Shown here in pieces: positions 25,569-33,202 of a DNA stretch of 50,454 nt. The notes beneath the pieces were generated by a model. That model did no database searches, was not told the DNA's origin, and was given only the letters and a program-made list of their open reading frames with translations. Numbering within the stretch: the stretch's first letter is position 1; each line of letters starts with the position of its first letter. The DNA is from Bacteroidota bacterium. GTDB taxonomy: Bacteria > Bacteroidota > Bacteroidia > Chitinophagales > Chitinophagaceae. The position numbers and the translations under genes are program-made. The stretch spans positions 1 through 50,454 of the forward strand of contig JABDGW010000015.1 of NCBI GenBank assembly GCA_013285855.1, written 5' to 3'.

Positions 25569-25801
25569 AAATGTTTCAACAACCATTTTTTTCCTGCGGA
25601 AAATTTCAAGTATTTTTCTCTGATTCTTGCTGACTTCCAATCATCATGTTGTTCTACATAAATAATTTTCCATGGACGATGACCTTTGGTAAACCTGTTT
25701 TTACCGACATTATGTTCTTTTAATCTGTTCGAAATATCCATGCACATACCTGTATACCAGGTTTTATCCTGCAAGCTTTCTAATACGTACACTGCGATCA
25801 T
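25538..25801 (-). CDS. GIY-YIG domain endonuclease-like protein
   Basis: The 87-residue product is a single GIY-YIG domain: YVLESLQDKTWYTGMCMDISNRLKEHN replaces the classical GIY...YIG with YVL...YTG, followed by the conserved Arg (NRLKEH), RPWKIIYVE and REKYLKFSAGKKWL. Such small UvrC-type nucleases are common in Bacteroidota and often lie by tRNA genes. Here the last residues (HLQESEGSLPA) are read from the tRNA-Leu fragment and its palindrome, so the gene's 3' end is tRNA-derived. It is bracketed by two copies of the hairpin-plus-acceptor-end module (25478-25523 and 25802-25847). That is consistent with a homing-type insertion at the tRNA. The ATG at 25801 directly follows the upstream hairpin's T-run. 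Activity untested. Confidence 0.75.
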   Translation of the reverse strand: MIAVYVLESLQDKTWYTGMCMDISNRLKEHNVGKNRFTKGHRPWKIIYVEQHDDWKSARIREKYLKFSAGKKWLLKHLQESEGSLPA

Positions 25802-25830
25802 AAAAAAAACCTCCGTATTACCAGAGGTTT
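25802..25830 (-). terminator. Original terminator of the intact tRNA-Leu, now split off by the element
   Basis: On the minus strand GAGGTTT/AAACCTC arms (25824-25830, 25807-25813) enclose a short loop and lead into eight T. It directly follows the 17-bp tRNA-Leu 3' end at 25831-25847. I infer that before integration it ended the tRNA-Leu now at 35520-35603; the element has since supplied that tRNA with another terminator (35470-35514). Confidence 0.7.
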
Positions 25831-25847
25831 GTGCCCACGAAAGGAAT
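25831..25847. other. attL, 17-bp tRNA-Leu 3' end remnant
   Basis: It is identical to 35519-35535, the 3' end of tRNA-Leu(CAA), and similarity stops on both sides. Placement next to the recombinase gene and the orphaned tRNA terminator supports an attachment site. The crossover position inside the 17 bp cannot be fixed from the sequence. Confidence 0.8.
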
Positions 25848-25994
25848 AACTGAATATGCTTTTTTAAAGTTTTCCAATTTTAAAGAAAGTATTAAAAGCC
25901 TTATCCCTGTTGGTTTCTGCATTTTTTAAAGTTTTTTGTATATTTTCGAATCGCGTTGGAAACTGTCAGTTAAATTGTAAGTTGACTAAATCAA

Positions 25995-27212
25995 ATGGGT
26001 GCAAAATTGAACTTGAATTTAGATAAAGTTACAGCTTCAAAGCCTGTAGCTGTGTTTCATTCAATCCATTATAAAGGTAATCGTTTTAGAATAAGCACCG
26101 GGCAGGCTATAGATCCTATATATTGGGATAAGGACAAACAGCAGGTAAAACGAAAAAGAGAGAACTATAAATATTTTAATGACCTTTTTAAAAAGCAGGT
26201 AAATGATATTGAAAGAATCATTTTAAAGCTTGAACAAACCGGCCGACAAATAAATAAAGAAATAATAGTTGCGCAACTTGAATGGAACCACTCAATTGAG
26301 GCAAAAGAAGTAAAGCCAATTCCATTATTTGAAAAATTTATAAATGATTACGGATCTGATAGAGCGCCCAGGACTGTAAAAGGATACACAACAACATTAG
26401 CTTACCTGAAAAAATACGTAAACTCTTTGAGTGAGAATATTTCATTCAATGATTTTTCAGAAAGCTTTTACAAGCGATTTAGAGACTTTTTAGGCATGTA
26501 TGATAACTCCTTTGGGTTTTATATAAAGAATCTCAAAATCTTTCTCAATTGGGCTAAAGAAAAGGGTTATCACGATAACGATACATTCAGGAAATGGAAG
26601 ATCCCAAATGAAGATGGAAAAGACCATTTCTTTTTAAAGTATGATGAAATATTGTTGCTCTCTAAAATTGATTTTGAACCTCGTTTGCAAAAAGTAATTG
26701 ATCTGTTTTTAATTGGCTGTTATTGCGGTTTAAGATATAGTGATTTAGTTAGCTTAAACCCTATTCATGTGCAGAATGGAATGATTACAAAAGTTGCTGT
26801 TAAGACAAATCAATATTTGAAAATTCCTGTTATTCCTGAGCTGCAGCAACTGTTTAGCAAGTATTGGCAAAATAAAATGTCATTGCCTCAAATCTCAAAT
26901 CAAAAAGGAAATGAATATTTAAAAGAAGCTGCAAAACTTGCTGGCATTAACAGGCAGTTTAATTACATACAAAAGAAAAATAAAAAGGCAGAAGAAACAA
27001 CTTACGAAGCCTGGCAAATGATGAGCTGGCATGTTGCCAGGCATAGCTTTATTACAAACTGTATTCAATTAGGCGTCCCGATAGAAGTTGTAAGAAGGAT
27101 TGTGGGTCATACAAGTTTTCAAACAATGAAAAAATATATACAGAATGATGATGAATTTAATAAAATCGAGATGATGAAATTAAGCAGAATGAGAATAAAT
27201 AAAGCACTATAA
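25995..27212 (+). CDS. Tyrosine recombinase (integrase) of the element
   Basis: The protein has 405 residues. An N-terminal arm-binding type region (from KPVAVFHSIHYKGNRFRISTG) is followed by a SAM-like core-binding domain (about 110-200) and the catalytic domain. The catalytic set is visible: Arg in GLRYSDLV (~245), HxxR in SWHVARHSF (~346), His in VGHTS (~371), and nucleophile Tyr in MKKYIQ (~381). It should integrate and excise the element at the tRNA-Leu 3' end; attL lies ~150 bp upstream. The following gene starts one base after its stop, so the two are an operon. The start ATG at 25995 agrees with the family's N-terminus. Confidence 0.93.
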   Translation: MGAKLNLNLDKVTASKPVAVFHSIHYKGNRFRISTGQAIDPIYWDKDKQQVKRKRENYKYFNDLFKKQVNDIERIILKLEQTGRQINKEIIVAQLEWNHSIEAKEVKPIPLFEKFINDYGSDRAPRTVKGYTTTLAYLKKYVNSLSENISFNDFSESFYKRFRDFLGMYDNSFGFYIKNLKIFLNWAKEKGYHDNDTFRKWKIPNEDGKDHFFLKYDEILLLSKIDFEPRLQKVIDLFLIGCYCGLRYSDLVSLNPIHVQNGMITKVAVKTNQYLKIPVIPELQQLFSKYWQNKMSLPQISNQKGNEYLKEAAKLAGINRQFNYIQKKNKKAEETTYEAWQMMSWHVARHSFITNCIQLGVPIEVVRRIVGHTSFQTMKKYIQNDDEFNKIEMMKLSRMRINKAL

Positions 27213-27213
27213 G

Positions 27214-27852
27214 ATGAATACATCCATGATAGAAAAAATGTGTATTACAATTATTCATTGCAATAAAATATTAAAGCGATGCAAAAAATTCTTTAACGAA
27301 AAGAAGAACAACGAAGAAAAAGCTTATGACTTTTATTATACGTTGAATGAATACGAAAACAAGCTTTTGTTCATACAAAATTTAATTTATTTTTCAGGCC
27401 AAGACGAGTTTGATATATTAGGTAATCTTGGTGAGGTTTCAATAAGTACAGCGAGGATGCTAAATGTAGTTTATTCAGTTGATATTGGTGAGTTTTTATA
27501 TGAGATTGACTATTACAAAAAACAGCTTAATCACTACTCAAGCTTTAACTTAGAATCTTACAAGTCTAAAAACATTTTTAGTACAGCAGGCAGAAAAAAA
27601 GCAGCAGCAATTGAAGCAATAATAAATCAACAACAGTCATGTTATCTATTCGCAGATTTGGCGCGCTTTGGAGCATTTCCAGATAAACCGGCTGAGCAAG
27701 TTGCTGCAGGATTTAAAAATTTATACGGATGGGGGTTTAAAAATACAACTGATAGTCTCTCCGAGAACCTCGATCTTAAGAATGAACAAAAAGATCAAAT
27801 TATTGAAATATTACATAGAGTGATTAAACACATTCAAGGAACAAAAAAGTAA
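27214..27852 (+). CDS. Unrecognised element protein, possibly RteC-like
   Basis: The protein has 212 residues, soluble and rich in Lys, Tyr, Asn and Glu. The N-terminal half is helical (CKKFFNEKKNNEEKAYDFYYTLNEYENKLLF, quoted in part as signature) with a probable coiled coil. The C-terminal half contains GRKKAAAIEAI and a late helix (KDQIIEILHRVIKHIQGT). The position, one base after the integrase stop, recalls RteC-type excision regulators of Bacteroidota elements, which are helical and of similar size. I see no decisive motif. It could help recombination directionality or control. Two 15-bp repeats follow it, before the HTH gene. Confidence 0.55.
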   Translation: MNTSMIEKMCITIIHCNKILKRCKKFFNEKKNNEEKAYDFYYTLNEYENKLLFIQNLIYFSGQDEFDILGNLGEVSISTARMLNVVYSVDIGEFLYEIDYYKKQLNHYSSFNLESYKSKNIFSTAGRKKAAAIEAIINQQQSCYLFADLARFGAFPDKPAEQVAAGFKNLYGWGFKNTTDSLSENLDLKNEQKDQIIEILHRVIKHIQGTKK

Positions 27853-27908
27853 TTTATATAGTATTTACGGATGCTTTATTTTCCTCCCAATTCAATTTAT
27901 ATAGTATT
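27851..27908. repeat. Two 15-bp direct repeats before the HTH gene, possible operators
   Basis: AATTTATATAGTATT occurs at 27851-27865 and again at 27894-27908, 43 bp apart start to start (about four helical turns). The second copy ends 44 bp before the HTH gene start. The first overlaps the end of the preceding gene by 2 bp. They could be operators for the HTH protein or a promoter repeat. Confidence 0.5.
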
Positions 27909-27952
27909 CTCTTAAAAAGACTTAAAATAAGTTCGCCTTCAAATTTGAAATT

Positions 27953-28231
27953 ATGGAGGGCACTTTAATTGTATCTATTCCAGTTACTGAATTTATCGCA
28001 TACATAGAACAAACCGTTCGTAAAGTTTTGACTGAAAAACCTGTACAGCAAGATAAGCCTCTTACGAGCAAAGAAGTAATGAAGCTTTGTAATATTAGTA
28101 CAAGTACACTACAGAAGTGGCGCAACTCCGGGAAAATTCCTTTCACTCAAATTGACAATAAAATTTTTTATAGTAAAGACGAAGTATTATCTACTATAAA
28201 AAACGTATCACATTCAACAATTCAAAATTAA
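27953..28231 (+). CDS. Helix-turn-helix (excisionase/MerR-type) DNA-binding protein
   Basis: The protein has 92 residues. Residues ~40-85 form a winged-helix HTH_17-type domain: PLTSKEVMKLCNISTSTLQKWRNSGKIPF, then QIDNKIFYSKDEVLS. This is the common small DNA-binding protein of Bacteroidota mobile elements, often acting as excisionase or repressor. The N-terminal ~35 residues (IPVTEFIAYIEQTVRKVL) are a helix that may dimerise. The gene follows a pair of 15-bp repeats and is followed after 5 bp by the membrane-protein genes, so it may control them. The role is inferred from family and position. Confidence 0.85.
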   Translation: MEGTLIVSIPVTEFIAYIEQTVRKVLTEKPVQQDKPLTSKEVMKLCNISTSTLQKWRNSGKIPFTQIDNKIFYSKDEVLSTIKNVSHSTIQN

Positions 28232-28236
28232 TAACA

Positions 28237-28731
28237 ATGGCAAAAAGTAATTCTTTGGTGGATGATCTGTTTGAAAACAAAACCTTAATGGTAATTGGTG
28301 GCGGAATACTTGCTTATTTTATAATTGTAAAGCCCCTGCTCGTTAAAGTTGGGTTAGCAAAAAGCAGCGATCAAATACGTAATGATACAGCAGCAACAAA
28401 TGAAAGCGCGTGGAATCCTAACTTTTGGAAAACAGGTACTACCGGTACTTTATTATTACACCAGGCAGACGCCGATAATTACGCAGAAATAATTTATAAC
28501 TATTTCGGTGTTTTTAATGATGATTATAATTCTGTATTAGGTGTAATAAAAAGCTGCCGTACAAAAAGCCAGGTAAGTTTTATTGCGTATGCTTTTTTAC
28601 AGAAGTATAATAAAGATATGTATAGTTGGTTGCGTAAACCGGATGGCATAGATCCGTTGGACGGATTAAGTGATGATCATTTAGCTGAGTTAAACAATTA
28701 TGTAAGCAAATTACCTCCTTACATAGCATAA
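28237..28731 (+). CDS. Membrane-anchored element protein with annexin-like helical domain
   Basis: The protein has 164 residues. One glycine-rich membrane segment near the N-terminus (TLMVIGGGILAYFIIVKPLL, residues ~16-36) leads to a soluble domain. The pattern YAEIIYNYFGVFNDD, VLGVIKSCRTKSQVSFIAYAFLQKYNKDMYSWL recalls annexin-type repeats, but the similarity is by eye. The start shares the context AATAACAATGGCAAA with the next gene, as if both were copied from one leader. It opens a block of three proteins with one membrane segment each, probably co-transcribed. A role in the element's envelope passage or particle structure is only a guess. Confidence 0.6.
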   Translation: MAKSNSLVDDLFENKTLMVIGGGILAYFIIVKPLLVKVGLAKSSDQIRNDTAATNESAWNPNFWKTGTTGTLLLHQADADNYAEIIYNYFGVFNDDYNSVLGVIKSCRTKSQVSFIAYAFLQKYNKDMYSWLRKPDGIDPLDGLSDDHLAELNNYVSKLPPYIA

Positions 28732-28757
28732 TAGTTACAAACATTAAAAAAATAACA

Positions 28758-29096
28758 ATGGCAAAGAAAGAATCACATTCTACAGCTCTTTTAATCGGGT
28801 TTGCAATCATTGCAATAGGCGGCTTCTTATTGTACAAACAAAAAATGCAACCCAGTGCAAACAATAATACACCTGCAGCAAACAACCGAAAATATCCTAT
28901 TGCCTTAAATGCTTACAACGAAGATATAAAGCCGTTACAGGCAGTTATAGGAGTTACTCAAGACGGATTTTTTGGCCAAAATACAATTGCCGCTTTAAAA
29001 CAATATGGATACGATTATACAATTTATCCTGTAATTAATTCGCCTGATGAAATTCAAACTATGATAAATCGTATAAACATTTATGCCGGCAATTAA
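28758..29096 (+). CDS. Membrane-anchored peptidoglycan-binding-like protein
   Basis: The protein has 112 residues. An N-terminal membrane segment (ALLIGFAIIAIGGFLLY, ~10-26) is followed by an Asn/Ala/Pro-rich linker. A domain around residues 50-85 then reads IKPLQAVIGVTQDGFFGQNTIAALKQYG. That matches the PG_binding_1 pattern (LQ..LGV..DG.FG..T..AL). The domain would face the periplasm and hold peptidoglycan. It is followed after 9 bp by a muramidase-like gene, which fits a binding-plus-cutting pair. In phages such pairs open the cell wall; in conjugative systems they make a channel. Which applies is unknown. Confidence 0.72.
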   Translation: MAKKESHSTALLIGFAIIAIGGFLLYKQKMQPSANNNTPAANNRKYPIALNAYNEDIKPLQAVIGVTQDGFFGQNTIAALKQYGYDYTIYPVINSPDEIQTMINRINIYAGN

Positions 29097-29105
29097 ATCA
29101 AGATT

Positions 29106-29840
29106 ATGCATCCAAAATACGGCCATGGTTTTGTTACTGCAATTGGCGCTTTAAGCTATTCAGAGATGGAAGAATATCAAACAATGTTTGATACCATGTC
29201 TGTTTCATCTGCGGCATTATCAAAAGTGGATGCTATAGTAAGCGTAATAAATGCAGGGAGAAACCAATATCAGCAAATTGAATCGGCAACCGGTGTGCCC
29301 TGGTATTTTATCGGTCTTATCCATCACATGGAAAGCAATAATGATTTTACTAAGCATTTGCATAATGGCGATCCGTTAACTGCAAGAACTGTGCACGTAC
29401 CTGTTGGCCGGCCCGTTGATGGGCAACCACCTTTTAGTTTTTATGAAAGTGCAGTTGATGCAATTCATTACCAGCAAAGCGTAGGGAATTGGGATAATGA
29501 TTTCAGTATTTCCGGAATGCTATATAAACTTGAAATGTACAATGGCTTTGGTTACAGAAATGTATCACCGCCAATTAACAGCCCTTATTTATGGGCCGGA
29601 ACAAATTATTATTCCAGCGGGTTATTTACTGCAGATCATGTGTATAGTCCTTCTGCTGTAAGTAACCAAATTGGTACTGCAGCAATTTTAAAAAGATTGC
29701 TGCAAACAGGGAATTCCGACAATCCATCACAGCAGGCAGATACTTCAATTACTTCAACGTCTTTTGGTATAACAACATTAAGCAGCGCCGGATTACTTAT
29801 AATGGCTGGCTTTGCATATCTCTTATTGTTTGATGATTAA
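29106..29840 (+). CDS. Membrane-tethered lysozyme/muramidase-like protein
   Basis: The protein has 244 residues. Residues ~60-200 match a phage- and plasmid-associated lysozyme-like family with the strongly conserved strings TGVPWYFIGLIHHMESNNDF, HLHNGDPLTARTVHVP, PFSFYESAVDAI, YNGFGYR and SPYLWAGTNYY. The Glu in HHMES is the likely catalytic acid. A Ser/Thr-rich linker precedes a C-terminal membrane segment (GLLIMAGFAYLLLF), an unusual tether, since family members are usually soluble or have a binding domain. The partner upstream supplies the peptidoglycan-binding-like domain. It probably cuts peptidoglycan locally, not as a free lysin, because it is anchored. Confidence 0.8.
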   Translation: MHPKYGHGFVTAIGALSYSEMEEYQTMFDTMSVSSAALSKVDAIVSVINAGRNQYQQIESATGVPWYFIGLIHHMESNNDFTKHLHNGDPLTARTVHVPVGRPVDGQPPFSFYESAVDAIHYQQSVGNWDNDFSISGMLYKLEMYNGFGYRNVSPPINSPYLWAGTNYYSSGLFTADHVYSPSAVSNQIGTAAILKRLLQTGNSDNPSQQADTSITSTSFGITTLSSAGLLIMAGFAYLLLFDD

Positions 29841-29902
29841 TTATCATTTTAAATCTTATCAATAATATCACTATCAATATTTTTTAATTAAAAACAAATA
29901 AA

Positions 29903-30190
29903 ATGAAAAAAGTAAAAGAAGTGGCAGCCACTACCACTAAAAAAGAAGCGGCCGGTGCAAAAAATAATAATCGAATTGGTAACATATTCAGTCCTCTTTT
30001 TAAAGTAAAGAGTGCAGGTTATGAAGAAACCTTTAGTACAAAACAAGATGCACTAACACAGGCAGACTTTTTAAAGAAACGTGCTGTTAAACAAAGCGCT
30101 CCTGTAACCGTAAAAGTTGATGAAATTGCAGAAGACGGCACGAAAAAAACGATTCATGAAATAAAAATTGATGATGATTTTTATAACTAA
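29903..30190 (+). CDS. Small basic element protein with IGxIFSPxF motif
   Basis: The protein has 95 residues, no membrane segment. The first ~20 residues are Lys/Ala/Thr-rich. Residues ~20-33 read KNNNRIGNIFSPLF. This is nearly the N-terminus of the protein at 35094-35405 (NNNIGSIFSPGF), so the two share a short motif. The rest is a predicted beta-alpha-beta fold (GYEETFSTKQDALTQADFL, then VTVKVDEIAEDG, IHEIKIDDDF). I know no family for it. A strong terminator follows at 30213, so it ends the membrane-protein transcript that begins at or before 28237. Confidence 0.6.
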   Translation: MKKVKEVAATTTKKEAAGAKNNNRIGNIFSPLFKVKSAGYEETFSTKQDALTQADFLKKRAVKQSAPVTVKVDEIAEDGTKKTIHEIKIDDDFYN

Positions 30191-30212
30191 TCGTTTACCC
30201 TTCTAAAGCGCT

Positions 30213-30240
30213 CCCCGCAACACCGGTTGCGGGGTTTGTT
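30213..30240 (+). terminator. Rho-independent terminator of the membrane-protein block
   Basis: The stem CCCCGCAAC/GTTGCGGGG (30213-30221 and 30226-30234) has a 4-base loop and is followed by a T-rich run. It separates the small-protein block from the replication genes. Confidence 0.88.
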
Positions 30241-30378
30241 TTTATTATAAATTTTTTATTGCAACCGAATATTATTATAATTTTGATATACCTACAAAGT
30301 TCAATTATATGTTTCTTTTAATTTCTCATTATCAAAATAGTGTCTGGATGCGGTTAGCAGTAATGCCCCGGCATAATC

Positions 30379-30476
30379 TCACCTTTATGGTTGGACTTTG
30401 TAGGACATCCAGGCATCTTTTATTTTATGATTCCTACAAAGTCAAAAAAAACAATTATTACCAACCATAAAAGTGG
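30379..30476. repeat. Nested inverted repeat over the start of the 106-residue gene
   Basis: An outer imperfect pair (30379-30394 with 30461-30476, 14 of 16 complementary, core TTTATGGTTGG/CCAACCATAAA) encloses a perfect 12-bp pair (GACTTTGTAGGA 30394-30405 with TCCTACAAAGTC 30432-30443). An extra partial copy, CCTACAAAGT, lies at 30291-30300, and ATGCCccGGCAT at 30363-30374. The gene's ATG (30427) falls between the inner arms. It could be an operator, a start-codon-masking RNA fold, or a nicking or initiation site. Confidence 0.65.
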
Positions 30477-30747
30477 TAATCTAATTGCGCTTGCCGGCGA
30501 AACAGGTAACACTAATTCCAATAAAGTAACCTTAGACTTTTCTAAGCTGCCAGGAATTAAAAATTTTAAAGAAAATTACGAGGGTAACCACGTACACACT
30601 CTTTTAGAGGAGATATTCAAAGCAGCTTTAGTCTCAGAATTAGTTGAAGGCTGGTACCTTCTTCAACGGCAAGAAATCATCTATTTTTATTTCGCCTTGC
30701 GTGAAGCTGCTTTTGAGTTATTGGATTGTGTTGATGATCCCCAATAA
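30427..30747 (+). CDS. Unrecognised small element protein
   Basis: The ATG at 30427 gives 106 residues. A TTG at 30391 would add 12 residues read from the inverted repeat and seems unlikely. The N-terminal part is basic (PTKSKKTIITNHKSGNLIAL). The C-terminal half is helical and aromatic (HTLLEEIFKAALVSELVEGW, LLQRQEIIYFYFALREAAFELL). I recognise no family. It stands between two strong terminators and below a nested inverted repeat, so it is a separate transcription unit just upstream of the replication gene. A small replication or copy-control protein would fit the place, but this is inference. Confidence 0.55.
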   Translation: MIPTKSKKTIITNHKSGNLIALAGETGNTNSNKVTLDFSKLPGIKNFKENYEGNHVHTLLEEIFKAALVSELVEGWYLLQRQEIIYFYFALREAAFELLDCVDDPQ

Positions 30748-30751
30748 CAAG

Positions 30752-30785
30752 ATACAGGGCAACCTTTTCCGGTTGCCCTGTATTT
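30752..30785 (+). terminator. Rho-independent terminator
   Basis: A perfect 13-bp stem, ATACAGGGCAACC/GGTTGCCCTGTAT (30752-30764 and 30771-30783), has a 6-base loop (TTTTCC) and is followed by TTATT. It ends the 106-residue gene 15 bp before the replication gene start, so the latter's promoter must overlap it or read-through must occur. Confidence 0.88.
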
Positions 30786-30798
30786 ATTAAAACATGGC

Positions 30799-33174
30799 AT
30801 GATGTTAAGTTATCAGTTCTCATTTTATAAAAGCCCAGTTAAAAGTGCAAAGCATATAAATGAAACAGTGTCACTGCAGGCATTTATTAGCACCATACAA
30901 AAAGGAATTTACAAAGATGTGATTGATCAAATTAGAGCTGCAAACGATAAAGAAAAACTGCAGCTAAAATCAAAATTACCATACGCAACGCTTTCAGGAA
31001 TTTTTGCACCTGGTACAAGGCAGGCAACAACTATCAAAGATCACTCAGGGTTAATTTCTATTGATATTGATGGCAAAGAAAATAAGGATTTAATTTTTAA
31101 CGATTTTGCACTGCAACTAAAAAGTGATCCGTATATTTTATCGTTTTTTATTTCACCTTCCGGAACCGGTTACAAAGTAATCATACCAATACAACCGGAT
31201 AAGCATTTAGAAAGCTTTACAGCGCTTGAAACTTATTTTAAGGATACATATAATGCGGTAATTGATAAAGCCTGTAAAGATGTTTGCAGGCCCTGTTTTG
31301 TAAGCTTTGATAAGAATGCTTATATAAACAATGATGCAAAAATTTTTATAAGTACAATAAAAGCACATGCAGCAAAAAAGATCGTTGCACGATCAGCGCC
31401 GGAAAAAAAGATCGCAGACATTGAAGCGCTATGCAAACAAGTTGAGTTAAGCAATTTAGACATTACCGGAACATACGATGCGTGGCGTAAAATTGGTTTT
31501 GCAATTGCTGAAGGGTTAGGCGAAAGCGGCCGCACTTATTTTCATAGGATAAGCCAATATCATAATAATTATAATTATCAGCAGGCTGATCAGCAATTCA
31601 ATGAATGTTTAAAGCAACGTAAAACCGGAATAACATACAGCAGCTTGTTTCAAGTGGCTAAAGAACACGGTATAACGATCAGTAGTAAGAAAGAAAATCA
31701 AATAAGCAATTCTCAAAGCCTTCAATCATCTAAAGCAGATGATATTTATAAATTTTGGACCGTTATAGAAAAGCATAACGCTGATGGCACTAAAGTTTAT
31801 AAGGGATTTGATATTGATAAGCTGGAATTTGTGAGACTGTTATTTAAAAAAGGTTTCCGGCGCTTTGATATTAATAACAGTTATTCTTTTATAAAAAACC
31901 AAAACAATGTAATTCAGGAAGTGCAAACAACACACATACAAGATGCGTTTATAAAACACTTGAATGCGTTGCCTGAAAAGATCGATGATAAAATAACCCG
32001 GGAAGAATTATTGCGTAAAACAATTAATCAAACTGAAAAATTATTTAGTAAAAATGTTCTTTCTTATTTAAATAACGATACTGAAATTTCATTCAATCAG
32101 GATACTAAAAACGAAAGCTTCATATACTATAAAAATGGCTTTGTAAAATGTGCACCTGGTAGTTATTCTTTTCATTCTTACAACGAATTGCATAAAGCAA
32201 TTTGGAAAGAGAGAATTATACAACGCGACTTTAAAAATTTGACGATTAAAGAAATTGGGATCTATGAAACTTTTATAAAAAATGTTGCGGGAAAAAATGT
32301 TGATCGCATTGTAAGTTTATATTCAATTATTGGTTATTTATTGCATGATTTTACTGATGCAAAAATGAAAGCGGTTATATTAACAGATAGTAAAATTTCA
32401 GAAGATAACGAAGGCCGTACCGGAAAAACAATTTTCGGCAAGGCTTTAAAGTACATACGCAATGTTTATGAATTGCCAGGCAAAGAGTTTAAAGCCGATG
32501 ATCGCTTTAAATACCAAGGCGCACAACTTTCAACACAAATTATTTTTCTGAATGATGCTAAAGACAAATTCAACCTTGAATTTTTGTACAACGATATAAC
32601 TGAAGGTATAACCATTGAAAAGAAAAATCAAACACCGGTTTCATTAAAAGTCAAGTATATCATTACTACAAATCGCACAGTGAAAACAAAAGGTGCAAGC
32701 AGCAGAGACAGAGTTATTGAATTTGAATTTGCAGATCATTATTCGGATAAATACAGTCCTGAAGATGAATTTAAGCAATGGTTTTTTAGAGATTGGGATG
32801 CAAACGAATGGTGCCGCTTTGATAACTTTATGATTACCTGCATATCTCTTTATTTAGAAAACGGAATTGTTGAAGCGGATGAAGTAAACTTGAATAAACG
32901 TAAGCTTATCAACGAAACCTGTAAACAGTTTTATGATTTTATACAAGCTGGCGCCGTTGAACCAAATAAAGAATTTAGCCTGCAGCAGTTGACTACTGAT
33001 TTTGAAGCAAAATATCCCGATTACTCTTTTATGGGTAATAAATATCCATCGAAGAAAATAAGTTCATGGCTTAAGCTTTTGCCTTCGTACCATGAAAAAT
33101 TTAAGGGCTTTCATTTTGAACACACGAGACGTGGTCCTGAAGACACTTTTTATGAATTTAAAAATACTACTTAA
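30799..33174 (+). CDS. Replication protein: VirE_N/primase-like, PriCT-like and SF3 helicase domains
   Basis: The protein has 791 residues, the largest of the element. Residues ~5-190 match the BT4734/VirE N-terminal, primase-like domain (GLISIDIDGKEN, FFISPSGTGYKVIIPI). Residues ~205-285 resemble PriCT_2 (YDAWRKIGFAIAEGLGESG, GITYSSLFQVAKEHGI). Residues ~500-700 resemble a DUF5906/D5-type SF3 helicase: Walker A EGRTGKTIFG (~538), Walker B-like IIFLNDAKDK (~580), and a sensor-type YIITTNRTVK (~627). Such proteins prime and unwind DNA for phage and plasmid replication. Immediately after the stop lies an iteron array, the expected arrangement for a replicon. A linked relaxase or polymerase is absent, so host polymerase is presumably used. 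Confidence 0.85.
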   Translation: MMLSYQFSFYKSPVKSAKHINETVSLQAFISTIQKGIYKDVIDQIRAANDKEKLQLKSKLPYATLSGIFAPGTRQATTIKDHSGLISIDIDGKENKDLIFNDFALQLKSDPYILSFFISPSGTGYKVIIPIQPDKHLESFTALETYFKDTYNAVIDKACKDVCRPCFVSFDKNAYINNDAKIFISTIKAHAAKKIVARSAPEKKIADIEALCKQVELSNLDITGTYDAWRKIGFAIAEGLGESGRTYFHRISQYHNNYNYQQADQQFNECLKQRKTGITYSSLFQVAKEHGITISSKKENQISNSQSLQSSKADDIYKFWTVIEKHNADGTKVYKGFDIDKLEFVRLLFKKGFRRFDINNSYSFIKNQNNVIQEVQTTHIQDAFIKHLNALPEKIDDKITREELLRKTINQTEKLFSKNVLSYLNNDTEISFNQDTKNESFIYYKNGFVKCAPGSYSFHSYNELHKAIWKERIIQRDFKNLTIKEIGIYETFIKNVAGKNVDRIVSLYSIIGYLLHDFTDAKMKAVILTDSKISEDNEGRTGKTIFGKALKYIRNVYELPGKEFKADDRFKYQGAQLSTQIIFLNDAKDKFNLEFLYNDITEGITIEKKNQTPVSLKVKYIITTNRTVKTKGASSRDRVIEFEFADHYSDKYSPEDEFKQWFFRDWDANEWCRFDNFMITCISLYLENGIVEADEVNLNKRKLINETCKQFYDFIQAGAVEPNKEFSLQQLTTDFEAKYPDYSFMGNKYPSKKISSWLKLLPSYHEKFKGFHFEHTRRGPEDTFYEFKNTT

Positions 33175-33202
33175 CTATTAACATTAGTGTAAAAGAAATT
33201 TT

